Assembly: GCF_000283155.1 (NCBI RefSeq)
Contig: NW_004454173.1
Coordinates: forward strand, 1,883,438-1,947,437
Source: Ceratotherium simum simum
Lineage: Eukaryota > Chordata > Mammalia > Perissodactyla > Rhinocerotidae
Reading direction: 5' to 3'
DNA: 64,000 bases
Shown: positions 10,876 through 22,110 of the stretch, piece by piece
Position numbering within the stretch: the first letter of the stretch is position 1
How the letters are laid out: each line of letters starts with the position of its first letter
Notes under the pieces: model-generated
Seen by the model: the letters and a program-made list of their open reading frames with translations, nothing else
What the model was told of the DNA's origin: nothing
Database searches by the model: none
Program-made: the position numbers and the translations under genes

Positions 10876-12189
10876 AAATCTTATTTCATGCTGGGTTAGA
10901 AACCCAAGTCAAATGAGAAAAAAGTACCTTAGCTATGTTGCCTAGTGTGATGCCTGTAGCAGAAGTGCCGCCTTGTCAGTATTTATTAGGGCACATAGAA
11001 CAACACACTTTGTAGCTGGGGGAAAGTGGTCACCATCACAACTCATTGACTCTGCCTTTTCTTTCAACTTCTCTCCATCCCCGCTTATCCTCCTCTTCTT
11101 CTTAGGATCTCTCTACTCTTTCAGCCATTATTGTCTTTAGCTACCTTACATCCACTGACTAATATCCAAGATAGTAACTGTCCCCTCTGGCCTTCACATG
11201 TCTAAGTACACCAATCCTTCATTATCCTTTAAACTTCTTTTCACATTTCACTCTACCTTTAGGAGAATTCATTCTCAACAACAACAACAATTGCTAGAGA
11301 AGTCTCATTCTTCTCCTATCTGAAAATGTCTGCCAAAGAGATCATAGATAACCCCGTTATATAATATTAGACAGAATTCAAATGAGCCCAAGGCTTTCCT
11401 GCTAACATCTTATATGAAAACACAATGTAAATGCTTTAGTTAGCAATCCCAAGAAGAACATGAGGTGTGGCTTGGGTTTGGGACAGGTAGGCTACATGGG
11501 CAGTTGGCAAGGAGAGACCCTGCTCCAAGTCTGAGCTTAGCTCTGCAGACCAGACCAGTTTTGTCAGGGTGTCTAGAGGTGATAAGACCTAGTGAGGCCA
11601 GCTCATTCTAACCAAAACCAAAGAGGTCAATGCCAATTACTCCTTTACAATGAGAATTACAACTTCTCAATAGACTGGATTCTCAATTTTTATAATTAGT
11701 CCATTTTGATTTGTTTGTTTTTGTCTGTAGGCAGATATATATGAGAAGCTAAATCATAATCTGCTTACTTGGTCAGCACAGAATTAGAGCAAGGAAAATT
11801 GGTTGGATGCAAAAGGCATCTATCTCTTTCACTTGAAAATTCTGGAGTACAACTTTGAATAAAATTGGTGGAAGAAAAAAATCTGTTAACTCTTGCTAAT
11901 GTTCCCTTCCTTTCCTTTTAAACTGAGCTCCTCAAAAAATAGCTACAAATCCTTTGCCCGCTTGCTTACTTCCCATTCACTCTTTAGCTTACTAACATGA
12001 GCTTCTGTCTATGGTACCCTATTAAAACTACTTTCTCAAAGGTCCTAATGACCTATTTACAGAAAAATCCAACAGCGCTTCCCAGTTCCATGATTTCCTT
12101 CAGATTATTTAATGTAATTGATTCATTCATTCATTATTAATTCAAAATGTAATGAGCACTTCTGTCAAGGTTGTTTCTAATCCTTTTTT
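10876..12189. other. No gene or confident repeat
   Basis: No coding frame above 60 codons and no element recognised with confidence. A (CAA)n-like run 'caacaacaacaacaa' is at 11277-11291. Confidence 0.4.
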
Positions 12190-12330
12190 CTTTTGTTTTT
12201 GTCTGTCTTGCCCACTATACAGCAAGTTCCAGGTCTGTTTCATTCACCAGTGTATCTCCAGCTCCTACCAGAGCACCAGACACACAATACACACTCAATA
12301 AAACTGAGTGAATAAGTGAGAAGATGAAAG
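12190..12330 (+). mobile_element. L2 LINE 3' terminus
   Basis: 'cagcaagttccaggtctg', 'tttcattcaccagtgtatc', 'tccagctcctaccagagc', 'actcaataaaactgagtg' match the last ~120 bp of sense L2. Confidence 0.75.
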
Positions 12331-12342
12331 AATTAACCCGTA

Positions 12343-12598
12343 GGGGCTGGCCCGGTGGCACAGCAAAGTTCACATGTTCTGCTTCTGCAGCCCAGGGTTT
12401 GCTGGTTTGGATCCTAGGCATGAACCTACTCACCGCTCATCAAGCCATGCTGAGGCAGCATCCCACATAGAAGAACTAGAAGGACCTACAACTAGGATAC
12501 ACAACTATGTACTGGGGCTTTGGCGAGAAAAAAGAAAAAAGAGGAAGATTGGCAAGAGATGTTAGCTCATGGCAAATCTTCCTCAAAAAAAAAAAAAA
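12343..12598 (+). mobile_element. ERE SINE, longer subfamily
   Basis: Head 'ggggctggcccggtggca', B-box-like 'ggtttggatcc', 'catcaagccatgctgagg', linker 'acaactatgtactggggctt', second-half 'ggaagattggcaagagatgt' and an A14 tail. Flanks carry 'gaattaac' and 'gagttaac', a plausible diverged target-site duplication. It abuts the L1 that follows. Confidence 0.93.
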
Positions 12599-14108
12599 GA
12601 GTTAACATATAAGATTTCCACTTCTGGCAAGACAGCACATGAAGCTCCACAAAGCCGTTCCACAGTAAAACTGGTGAAAATTATAATTAGGAAAAAAAAA
12701 ACACTTAAAATCTCTGGAAATGGTCCTAAGGGCATATAGAGCAAATGAAAAAACATTTATTCAAGAAAATCTACTAAAACTCAGTAAGAACTGCAAGATT
12801 CTGTGGGATTTGAATGAAGAACCATATCCTCCCTTCCCAATCCCAGCAGTGAGACAGAAACTCCACTCCAGACTGATACAGCTGAGAACACAGGGCTCCC
12901 TCTCCTCTGAGCTCCTAGTTAGAGGGCTATCTTCCCAAGAGAGGCAGGATGTCAGCAACTGTCATCCTGCCCCCAGCTACCTGTTGCTGAGGCTAAGTTC
13001 TGGAAGAGTGACTCCCAGAGTTGAGGTGGGCTCCCATTTTCTGCCCAGCCTCCACTCATGGGATGGAGGCTCTACCTTGGGCATGGTGCCACTGAGAATA
13101 CTGGGGCCCTGAATGCCCTTGCTGCAGTTCTGGGGGCATGAGTTCCATGCCAAGGGACACAAACTGAGGACACCTAGGACTGCCGCCCCCATCCACTGAG
13201 CAGTCAGCTCCAAAAGTGGGGGTGACAGAGAGAAGTGTGCCATTGTCCCCACCCCTAGATCAGAGCCTTGGCTGAGAGATTTTTCCTGGGAGGAGAAGTA
13301 GTCTGTAGAACAGAGAGCTCCTAATCCCTCCCCAAGAAATTGACTTCATTTGCAATAAAATGTGGAGAAGTTCAACCCCACGGGTACTCTCAAAAACAGT
13401 GAAAGTTGTGGTGAAAGGAAATTGATAGACTCATTGGAGATATACACTAAGCTATAGGCTGGCTAATTTGCTGGAGAGAATTTTTAAAACAGACAGTTGG
13501 GAAGAACAACTGGGCTCAGAACAAATCTCAAGTACTGATGTCTGCAACTATATCTTCAAAGAAGCCTAAATTTGATTGGATTAGTTTTTGAAGCAATTCA
13601 TGCCCCAGAACATTGTTGAAAACAATATAGCAATCAGCTGGCAATTAGTTGCACTTAATAGCTGAATGTGATCAGGAAAAGAGACCATCTAAGAGAGCCC
13701 TGCTAAAATGACTTTCACCCCAGGGTGACAGTGGGCATACCCAAGGCTGTGCCCCCTAAGTAGCAACATCAGAGTCTTCACACTGTAGGGAGGAAATAGA
13801 CTTCACTAAAGTAATACATTTAGTTCTAAACAAATAAGCAAGAAAGTAATAGAAACAAGCCCCAGAGTGGGGAACCAGTACCCAGAGTTGCTACAATATA
13901 TTACCTAAAATGTCCATTTCCATCAAAAAGTTATGAGACACACAAAGAAATAGAAAAGTATGTTCTTTACACCAGAAAAATAGCAGGAAACAGAAACTGC
14001 CTGTGAGAATGACCAGATGCTGGATTTAATAAACAATGACTTCAAAGTAGCTGTTATAAATATGTTCAAAGAACTAAAGGAAATCATGATCAAAGAAGTA
14101 AAAGAAGA

Positions 14109-14395
14109 ATATAGCCAAAGGAAACAAAAATACTAACTCAAAAAGATATCTGCACCCCATGTTCACAGTAGCATTATTACAACAGCTAAGATAGGAAAGT
14201 GTTCATAGATGGATGAATGGATAAAGAGGTTGTATGTATACATGATGGAATATTACTCAGCCATAAAAAACAAGGAAATCCTACCATTTATGACAACATG
14301 GATGGACCTTGAAGGCATCATGCTAAGTGAAATAAGTAAGACAAAGACAAATACTATATCATCTCACTTATCTGTTGAATCTAAAAAAAATTTAA
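14109..14395 (+). mobile_element. 5'-truncated younger L1 fragment nested in the L1
   Basis: This block carries the distal ORF2 end of another L1: 'atctgcaccccatgttcaca', then codons for M-E-Y-Y-S-A-I-K-N-K-E-I-L and W-M-D-L-E-G-I, the usual L1 ORF2 C-terminal signature. The host L1 sequence before it ('aaagaagtaaaagaag', 14092-14107) is repeated after it ('aaagaagtgaaggaag', 14396-14411), giving a 16-bp target-site duplication with two mismatches. No long poly-A tail remains. Confidence 0.85.
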
Positions 14396-15187
14396 AAAGA
14401 AGTGAAGGAAGGCATGATGACAGTGTTGCATCAAATAGACAATATCAAGAGAGAGAAATTATAGGAAAAAAATCAAATGAAAATTCTGGAGTTGAAAAGT
14501 ACAATAACTGAAACTAAAAAATGCACTAGAGGAACTCAACAGTAGATTTGAAGTGGCAGAAGAAAGAATTAGAAAACTTGAGATAATTGATAGAGATTAT
14601 ACAATCTGAGGAACAGAGATAAAAAAGAATGAAGACAAATGAAAAGAGCCTCAGAGAAATGTGAGATAGCATTGAGAATACCAATATATGCATATGTGAT
14701 TACCAGAAAAAGAGGAGACATAGAAAGAGCAGGAAAAATATTCAAAGAAATAATGCCCGAAAAGTTCCCAAATTTATTGAAAAACATTAATTTACACATA
14801 CAGGAAGCTCAAAGAAATCCAAGTAGGATAAACACAAAGAAATTCACAAATAGACACATTGTAGTAAAAATGCTAAAAGACAAGGAGAAAATCCTGAAAG
14901 CAGAAAGTGAAAAATATCTCATCACTTACAAAGGAACGCCAATAAGATTAACAACTGACTTCCCATCATAAACAATGGATTCCAAAAGATAGTGGGATAA
15001 CATATTTAAAGTGCTCAAAAAACCAGTTACTCAAGAATCCTGCAGCCTGCAAAGTTATCTTTAAAAAATGAAGATGGAATAAGTTTCCAGATACACAAAA
15101 ACTGAGAGAATTTGTTGCTAGCACACATGCCTTGTAAGAAATACTAAAGAAAGTTCTTCAGGCTGAAAGCCACAGACAGTAATTCAA

Positions 15188-15189
<2 letters not shown>

Positions 15190-15227
<38 letters not shown>
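15190..15227. repeat. (AC)n microsatellite
   Basis: About 19 uninterrupted AC units within the inter-ORF region of the L1. Uninterrupted dinucleotides of this length are usually length-polymorphic. Confidence 0.97.
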
Positions 15228-15229
<2 letters not shown>

Positions 15230-16274
15230 CCAAAAAACTAAAAAGCACTAGTAATGGTAATTATGTAATTACAAAGAACAGTACAAATGCACTTTTTTTC
15301 TCTTTCTCTTAATTAATTTAAAAAGCAATTGTAGTTATAAACCAATGTTACTGCAATAAATAAAACATTAAAAAAATAAAATAAAATGAATGTACACCAT
15401 GAAAAAAAAAGAAATTGTATAAAACAATATATATATAATGTAACTTTAGACCAAAGCAATAGAAATGCAGTATATTTCAATATACTGCACAATAACAGCA
15501 CAAAGGAGGTAGGTGGAAGTAAAGCTCTTCTGGCCTAAGGAAATGACTCCATATATAAACTGAGATCCATAGGAACAAATGAAGAGAACCAAAAATGATA
15601 AATAAGAAGGTTAATATAACCAAAGCTATAAATATATACTTGCTCTCCTTTTTCCTCTCAGCTTCTTTAAAAGTCATAAAATTATGTAAAGAGTTAAAAC
15701 AATGTATTATTGAGTTTAGAATGTTTACAGAAGTAATATGTATAAAAATAATATATATAACAAATACAAATATAATACAAATATGTATAACAAAAAGAGG
15801 AAAAACAGAATACAGGTCTATAGAAATAATGTTTCTGTATCTCACTGGAATTAAGTTAGTATAAATCTGAAGTTGATTCTGATAAGCTAAGATGTATATG
15901 ATAAGCACTAGAGAAACCTCTAAAGAAATAACTCAAAAAATAGTAAAAAAATCATGAAAGAATTAAAATGCTAGATTAGAAAATATTCACTTAATGCAAA
16001 AGAAGTATAGGAGAAACAAGGGAACAAAAAAGATATAAGACAGAGAGAGTAAGTAAAATGGCAGACATAAATCCAACTATATCCATAGTAACATTAAATT
16101 TAAAAGAATAAAAATAGTACTAATATGTTCTCTGACCACAAAGGAATGAAATTAGAAATCAAAAACAGAAAAAAGAAATTGGTAATTCACAAATATGTGA
16201 AAACTAAACAACATACTCCAAATTATTGATGATTCAAAGAAGAAATCAAAATGGCAATTAGAAAATACTTTGAG

Positions 16275-16493
16275 GGGCCAGCCCAGTGGCGTAGTGGTTA
16301 AGTTCACGCACTCCACTTTGGCGGCCTGGGGTTTGCTGGTTCAGATCCTGGGTGCAGACCTATGCACCACTCATCAAGCCATGTTGAGGTGGCATCCCAC
16401 AAGGAGCAATTAGAAGGATGTACAACTATGACATACAGCTATCTGCTGGGGCTTTGGGGACGAATCTTCCTCAAAAAAAGAAAAGAAAAGAAA
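16275..16493 (+). mobile_element. ERE SINE inserted in L1 ORF2, perfect 15-bp duplication
   Basis: Head 'ggggccagcccagtggcgta', 'ggtttgctggttcagatcc', 'catcaagccatgttgagg', 'gctatctgctggggctttg' and an A-rich (AAAAG)n tail. 'agaaaatactttgag' occurs at 16260-16274 and again at 16494-16508, an exact target-site duplication. It lies inside the ORF2 remnant, so it post-dates that L1. Confidence 0.97.
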
Positions 16494-18929
16494 AGAAAAT
16501 ACTTTGAGATGAATTAAAATGGAGATACAACATACCAAAACTTGTGGGATGCAGATAAAGCAACACCTAAAGGGAAATTTGTAGCTGTAAATACTAAAGT
16601 TAAAAATAAGAAGGATCTGAAATCAATAACCTAACCTTCCACCTTAAGACACTGGGAAAAGAAGAGCAAACTGTACCCAGAGCAAGCAGAAGGAAGGAAA
16701 TAATAAAGATCAGAATAGAAAAATAAAGAAATAGGGAATAGAAAAACAATAGAGAAAATCAATGAAACTAAAAGCTGATTCTTTGAAAAGACTAACAAAA
16801 TTGACAAACCGTTAGCTATATTGTTGAAGAAAAAAAGAGAGAAGACTCAAACTACTAGAATCAGAAATGAAAGAGAAGGCATTACTACTGAACATACAGA
16901 AACAGAAATGATTATAAAAGAATACTATAAGTAGTTGTATGCCAATAAATCAGACAACTTAGATGAAATGGGCAAATGCCTAGAAAGATACAAACTACTG
17001 AAACTGACTCAAGAGGAAATAAACAATCTGAATATACCTATAGCAAGAGATTGAATTAGTAATCAAAAATCTATGCATAAAGAAAAGGCCAGGACCAGAT
17101 AGCTTCACTGGTGAATTCTACAGATCAATTCTTCAAAAACTATTCCAAAAAATACAAGAGGAAGGAACACTTTCCAACTCACTCTACGAAGCCAGTATTA
17201 CCCTGAAACCAAAACCAGACCAAAATGTCACAAAACAAAAACTACAGACTAATATCTCTCATGAATATGGATACAAAAATCCTCAACAAAATACTAGCAA
17301 ATCAAATCTAGCACCATATAAAAAGAATTATAAACTGTGACCAATTAGGATTTATCCCAGGATGCAAGGTTGGATTAACATCTGAAAACCAAGTAATATA
17401 ATACACCATATCAATAGGATAAAAAACAAAAACCACATGATCATCTCAATAGTTGAAGCAAAAGCATTTGACAAAATCCAAAACCCTTTCATGATAAAAA
17501 CACTCAACAAACCAGGAATAGAAAGAAATTTGCTCACATCTTGCAGTGAACATCATACTTAATTACAAAACACTGGATGCTTTCTCCCTAAGTTCAGGAC
17601 CAAGACAAGAATGCCCACTCTCATAACGTCTATTCAACATTATACTGGAGGTTCAAACCAGGGTAATTAGGCAAGAAAAAGAAATAAAAGGCATCTAGAG
17701 TGGAAAGGAAAAAGTAAACCTCTCTCTATTTGCAGATGACATGAACTTGTATATAGACAATCCTAAGGAATCCACTAAAAATTATCAGAATAATAAATGA
17801 TTTCAGCAAGGTTATAAGATACAAGATCAGTATACAAAAATCAATTGTATTTCTACACACTTGTAATGAATAACCCAAAAATGAAATTAAGAAAATTCCA
17901 TTTATAATAGCACCAAAAAGAATAAAATATTTAGGATAAATTTAACAAAAGTGCAAAACTTATAGTCTGAAAATTATAAGTCACTGTTAGAAGAAATCAT
18001 TTTTAAAGAAGCAAATAAAGGGAAATATCCCATGTTCATAGATCAGAAGACTTAATATTGTTATGATGCCAATACTCCCCAAATTAATCTATATATTCAA
18101 CACAATCCCAATCAGAATCCTAGCTCGCTTCTTTGTAGAATTGACAAGCTGTTCCTAAAATTCATATGGAATTGCAAGGGACCCAGAATAACCAGAACAA
18201 TCTTGAAAAAGAACATAACTAGAGGACTCAGGCAAATGTTTATAGCAGCGTTATTCATAAGAGCCAAAAGGTGGAAACAATCCAAATGTCCATTAACTGA
18301 TAAACACATAAACAAAATTTTGGTATATCCATTCAATGGAATATTATTCTGCCATAAAAAGGAATGAAGTACTGATACATGTTACAATATAGCTGAACCT
18401 TGAAAACATTAAGTGAAAGAAGTTGGTCACAAAAGACCACATATTATACGATTCCATTTATATAAAATGTCAAGAACAGGCAAATATATAAAGACAGAAA
18501 GTAGATAAGGAGTTGCTTAGGGCCAGGGGCAACGAGTGATAGGTGTTTGATAGCTAAAGGGTACAGGGGTTTTTTTGAGATGATGATAATATGTTAAAAT
18601 TGGCTGTGGTGATGGTTGCACATATATATCTGTGACTATACTACAAACCATTCAATTGCATGCTTTAAATTAGTTAACTGTATGGTTTGTGATTTATATC
18701 TCAATAAAGCTATTATAAAATAATTAATATGTATTTTTTTAGTAAAAGAGAATAAGAGATTTAAAAATATTTCGATTTTACCTTCTGATTTATTTAAAGG
18801 GGCTACATCCTGAATCCTTATGAAAATTTCAAAAACAGAAATGAAAATGAAACATAACAAATAAATTTGAACACAGTTGCATCTTTTTGTTCTAAATACA
18901 GGTTTCTGGATCTGCTGTTCCACCTGGAT

Positions 18930-19110
18930 CGTAACAAGGATCCTCCTCAAGGAGGCTTCTCCGGAAGACGCTGGGTCACATCTACTGGGCCACATGTCTT
19001 CACAGTGCTTATCACTACCTAAAATTATCTTATTTATTAATCTTTTTATTGTCTGTTTCCCTACAGGAAAGAAAAATTCCATGTTCACTATTGATTTTAA
19101 TTCCGGAGTC
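18930..19110 (+). mobile_element. L2 LINE fragment
   Basis: 'cctcctcaaggaggcttctc', 'ctgggtcacatctactggg', 'cacagtgcttatcactacct', 'ttgtctgtttccctacag' correspond to sense L2 3' region (the usual 'aggaagccttccctgac' to 'cacttatcac' order). The terminal L2 sequence seems to reappear at 19785-19818, after a hAT element and an LTR-like segment. Confidence 0.65.
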
Positions 19111-19379
19111 TAGAGCTGTGCAACTCACTGTGGTCCAAGGACAATGCCAGTCTCTGCGTGTGGTGCTCCGAGTCCTCAGCGAGCTAAGGAGAAAAACTGT
19201 GTAGCAATTTTACGTCTGCTGAATCTAAATTAAAAAACTGGACTTGTACATCTTTGGTTTATTTTATTTTTCCAGTAATTCATTTTCATAGGATTTTTTT
19301 CCGAGTATCAGGCTGTGATAGATCTACAATTTTTAAAAACAGAACTGGTCCTTCACCACAGATGGTTTGAGAAGCACTG
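19111..19379. mobile_element. hAT-type (Charlie-like) MITE
   Basis: Ends are inverted relative to each other: left 'gagctgtgcaactcactgtgg', right complement 'cagtgcttctcaaaccatctg'. The sequence between contains no coding remnant. Family not certain; no clear 8-bp duplication seen. Confidence 0.55.
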
Positions 19380-19429
19380 GTTTAGGTGACCATCGAAATT
19401 TTTTGCTCCCCTTCCCTAATGAAGTGTTA

Positions 19430-19787
19430 ATGCTGAGAAGCGTCCACAAAGCCAGGATTACATTTTCCAGCCCCCTTGCATGGGGGTAACGGATAGCACT
19501 TGTCCTCAGAAAGAGCAGAAGTGATGTGTGTCGCTCTTGAAATGGTTAAGGAGGGGCTATGCCTTCCCCCACCACCTCTTTTCCATTACTAGCTAAACAA
19601 AGAGGACTCTGCAGACTAGAAAAGAGTGGGCCACAAGACAGAAGGAGCCATTTTCCCAAAAGCCACATAGAAGGGCACCAAACCAAGAGCACCTGCATAG
19701 ACTGTGATACGTCTGAGAAATAGGTTTTTATGACATTAAGTTCAGGATTTTATTGTTACAACTTCTAAGATTACCTTAACTAATATG
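19430..19787 (+). mobile_element. LTR-like segment, MaLR/ERVL style
   Basis: 'ttccagcccccttgcatggg', 'agcagaagtgatgtgtgtc', 'aagacagaaggagcc' and a 3' end 'ttaactaatatga' follow the order of a dispersed mammalian LTR I remember but cannot name. No internal coding part. Confidence 0.45.
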
Positions 19788-19818
19788 ATGCTCAATAAAT
19801 ATTTGTTGAATGAATGAA
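19788..19818 (+). mobile_element. L2 LINE terminal tip
   Basis: 'gctcaataaatatttgttg' followed by the tetramer repeat 'aatgaatgaa' is the canonical L2 3' terminus. It probably belongs with the L2 piece at 18930-19110. Confidence 0.75.
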
Positions 19819-19857
19819 TTAACAGATAGATGGCCAAATAATAAAATGCCATTAGAG

Positions 19858-20049
19858 CAGTACCACTCCAGCCAACAAATTATTGTTCGCCAATTCATGA
19901 GAACTTAAAGAGCATGTGCCAGAATGGAAATCAAGAAACTTTGGGGGGAAAGAAGTAGTGAACTAGGGCATGTGTTTATTTTTATTGCTGCTAGGAACAA
20001 ATAGTTTATGGAGCAGCGTGGGCCCATGGACCACATTTAGAAAGCACTG
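19858..20049. mobile_element. hAT-type MITE with 8-bp target-site duplication
   Basis: Begins 'cagtaccactccag' and ends 'tttagaaagcactg', a CAG...CTG pair. The 8 bases before it (19850-19857, 'cattagag') nearly match the 8 after it (20050-20057, 'cattaaag'; 7 of 8), as expected of hAT transposition. Contains 'gcccatggaccacatttag', reminiscent of MER102-like elements, but the family is not certain. Confidence 0.65.
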
Positions 20050-20230
20050 CATTAAAGGGCATTTTCCATGTATTGAAGGAGTCTAAAATTATGTTTAAAA
20101 CCACAAAACTAGAAAATTCATTCAACCCAATCTCCAATTTGGATTCACTTCTAAGTTTTTTACTGATAAAGTATAATTGTTAACTAAATTATGTATATTT
20201 AAGATAGAAATATGTGTATATGTACATTTA

Positions 20231-20285
20231 TACATCTATCCATCCATCTATCTATCCATTTATCCAACCATCATCTATCTTTCTA
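20231..20285. repeat. Degenerate (ATCT/ATCC)n tetranucleotide repeat
   Basis: 'atctatccatccatctatct' followed by impure units. Not coding. Confidence 0.85.
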
Positions 20286-20414
20286 CACAAACATAAAATG
20301 GTCTATAGAGGAGCATGGCTCAAAGGGTGAAATACGGGCCAGAGAGTAATCAATTGCCTTATCTGGATAACACATACACACCCACCACATGCAAACACAT
20401 GTACAGTGCTTCAG

Positions 20415-20560
20415 AAAGTACAAAGTACTTTTTAAATATACTTTTGACATTTGTTAATCATTATAACCTCATAGGATAGTTAAAATTACTATTACTCTCA
20501 TGTTACAAATCAAAAAACTGAGGCTACGTAGGCAAAGTGAAATGAAGAGATAATACAGGT
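20415..20560 (-). mobile_element. MIR SINE fragment
   Basis: 'gttaatcattataacctcat', 'aaaaaactgaggctacgtag', 'gcaaagtgaaatga' match the reverse MIR centre. Diverged. Confidence 0.55.
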
Positions 20561-21394
20561 AATTATTACAAGTTCAGATCGCAATACCTGCTATTAAGGA
20601 GAAGAAAAACGCCGGGGCCTGAATTATGCAGTTAATCACCTTCACCTTCACTCTGAACAATTTCTTCACTTTGTTAGTGCTAACACAGTCATGGTACTGT
20701 GGCAAATAAGAGAAACAAAGGGCCAGATTTACATTACTGTTAGGTATAATTGCTTATGTATGAAATGTGATAGCTCACGTTTACCCAGAATCTCTGTTTG
20801 CAGGAATAATTTGAGTAAAGAGAAGTTAGTTTTTAAGGACCTACTATTCCCGTGTATTAAGCCATCTTGTAATACAAACAGGCTGACTGGGACTGGGAAT
20901 TTGTTGTACCATTTCAATCCTTTGAGGTACTTTTTTTCTTTTGAGTGTCTTTTGTCTTTCAGCCTGTAAACTCATGATCTGCCCAAGTCTTGCAGTCAGG
21001 TTTCCAGAGTAAGCATGCCAAAGGGGAACCCACTCAGCAGCTCCCAGGCCACCTGCACCACATACTTGCCAGCTTTGAGCCCCTAGTTTTCAGAAAGTTA
21101 TGCAATCTCTGGTTAAATTTCTAAAAATACATGTTTTATGACTACAGGCCCACACTTCTGTCCCCTTCCATCCCTGAAATTCCAAAGACCTGGGAGGATC
21201 CATTCATTCTGACAAGCCTCTGAACACATAGATGGTCCTTGGAAACTGACCTGAACACAGATGTGCCAAGGTCTCCTCACCATTAATCTACATCCTCAGG
21301 CCCAATAACCGCCCTCAAATTAGATGTACTAGAGATTTCTCCAGGGCCTGTTCTCCACACCACAGTTTTTCAGCATAAGGATTAGGAAGAGAAG
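20561..21394. other. No gene or confident repeat
   Basis: Nothing recognised. The overlapping frames at 20691-20969 (sense) and 20729-20917 (antisense) have no domain. Confidence 0.4.
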
Positions 21395-22110
21395 GAGGTA
21401 GTATTTAACTTTATCCTTTCATGTACTCATTAGTCATTTAACATGTACAAAGCATGTTGAAGAATAAGGAAGTGACTTATGCCTTCCAGAAATTGCAATC
21501 CAGTGAGAGAGCTAAACTAGGTACCCAAATAACTACAGTGCAAGACAATGCATGTTATGGCCCCGAGAGTAGCCCTAACCAAATGTTTGAGGACAGGCAG
21601 GCAAAGAAAGCGCCTGATTAAAGCAGCCAGAAAAGGCTTTATGAGAGAAAGAGGGAGCTTCTGAGTTGAGTTTGGAGGAAAAGCAAGATTGCATCAAGGA
21701 CAGATGAGGGGAAGTGACAGTCCAGATGGAGGGAATGATATGAGCCGGAGGTGAGAAAGGGCAAGACGTAGTTAAGAAATGAGGGGTCATTTGGCTGGAA
21801 CATGGGAAGTAGCATAAGACAGGAAGCATAATTTGGAACCAAACTGTAAGAGGTCTTGAACACCAGGATCGACTGCCATGGTTTTATTCGGTAGTCAATG
21901 GGAGAGCCACAGCAAAGTTTAAATAGAGAAACGATTTGAGCAAAGCAATAATCCCGGCAGCTGGCTCTGGTGGTGGGAGAGAGAACAGCCTTTAATTGTA
22001 AAAGGCTAAAGGTCTGGGGATGAGTAAGGAGCCTTTTACAATTGACCAAAATGAAGCAATCAGGCTTAAAGAGCGGTAGTGGCCAAGAAAATGGAAAAGA
22101 CGAGAGGGAA
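21395..22110 (-). mobile_element. L2 LINE, long antisense copy
   Basis: Runs from the degenerate reverse 3' end ('catgtactcattagtcattt') through 'aaggctttatgagagaaaga', 'gagttgagtttggaggaaaa', 'tccagatggagggaatgat' and 'gtagtcaatgggagagcca', the reverse complement of L2 3' UTR then ORF2 C-terminal sequence. The antisense frames of 84 and 136 codons (21575-22049) are on the L2 coding strand; they may hold decayed L2 ORF2 but are not functional. Confidence 0.75.

Larger units (their letters stand above)
12607..18730 (+). mobile_element. Dead L1 LINE, nearly full-length composite
   Basis: One sense L1M-type element: 5' UTR (about 12607-14090), ORF1 remnant (about 14410-15110), inter-ORF region (15110-16080), ORF2 remnant (16080-18225) and 3' UTR ending near the signal 'caataaagctattataaaa'. 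In ORF2 the reverse-transcriptase landmark 'tttgcagatgac' (F-A-D-D) is at 17729-17740; stops and frameshifts break the frame throughout. A sharp jump at about 18225 from RT sequence to the distal 'tagcagcgttattcataaga' block shows loss of several hundred bases of ORF2. Interrupted by a truncated L1 (14109-14395) and an ERE (16275-16493). All frames of 60-143 codons from 12720 to 18336 belong to this element or its antisense. Confidence 0.93.

Noticed and set aside
12720..13112. 130-codon sense frame
   Set aside because: L1 5' UTR; a paralogous frame appears at 59545-59778 in the mini-L1, showing repeat origin.
14209..14971. 100- and 110-codon sense frames with real protein similarity
   Set aside because: Similarity is to L1 ORF2 C-terminus and ORF1; they are parts of dead L1 copies, not host genes.
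15477..15908. 143-codon antisense frame rich in I, F and Y, resembling a membrane protein
   Set aside because: Antisense of AT-rich L1 inter-ORF sequence; hydrophobicity follows from base composition.
18636..19088. 150-codon antisense frame
   Set aside because: Covers the L1 3' UTR antisense and an L2 fragment; no domain.
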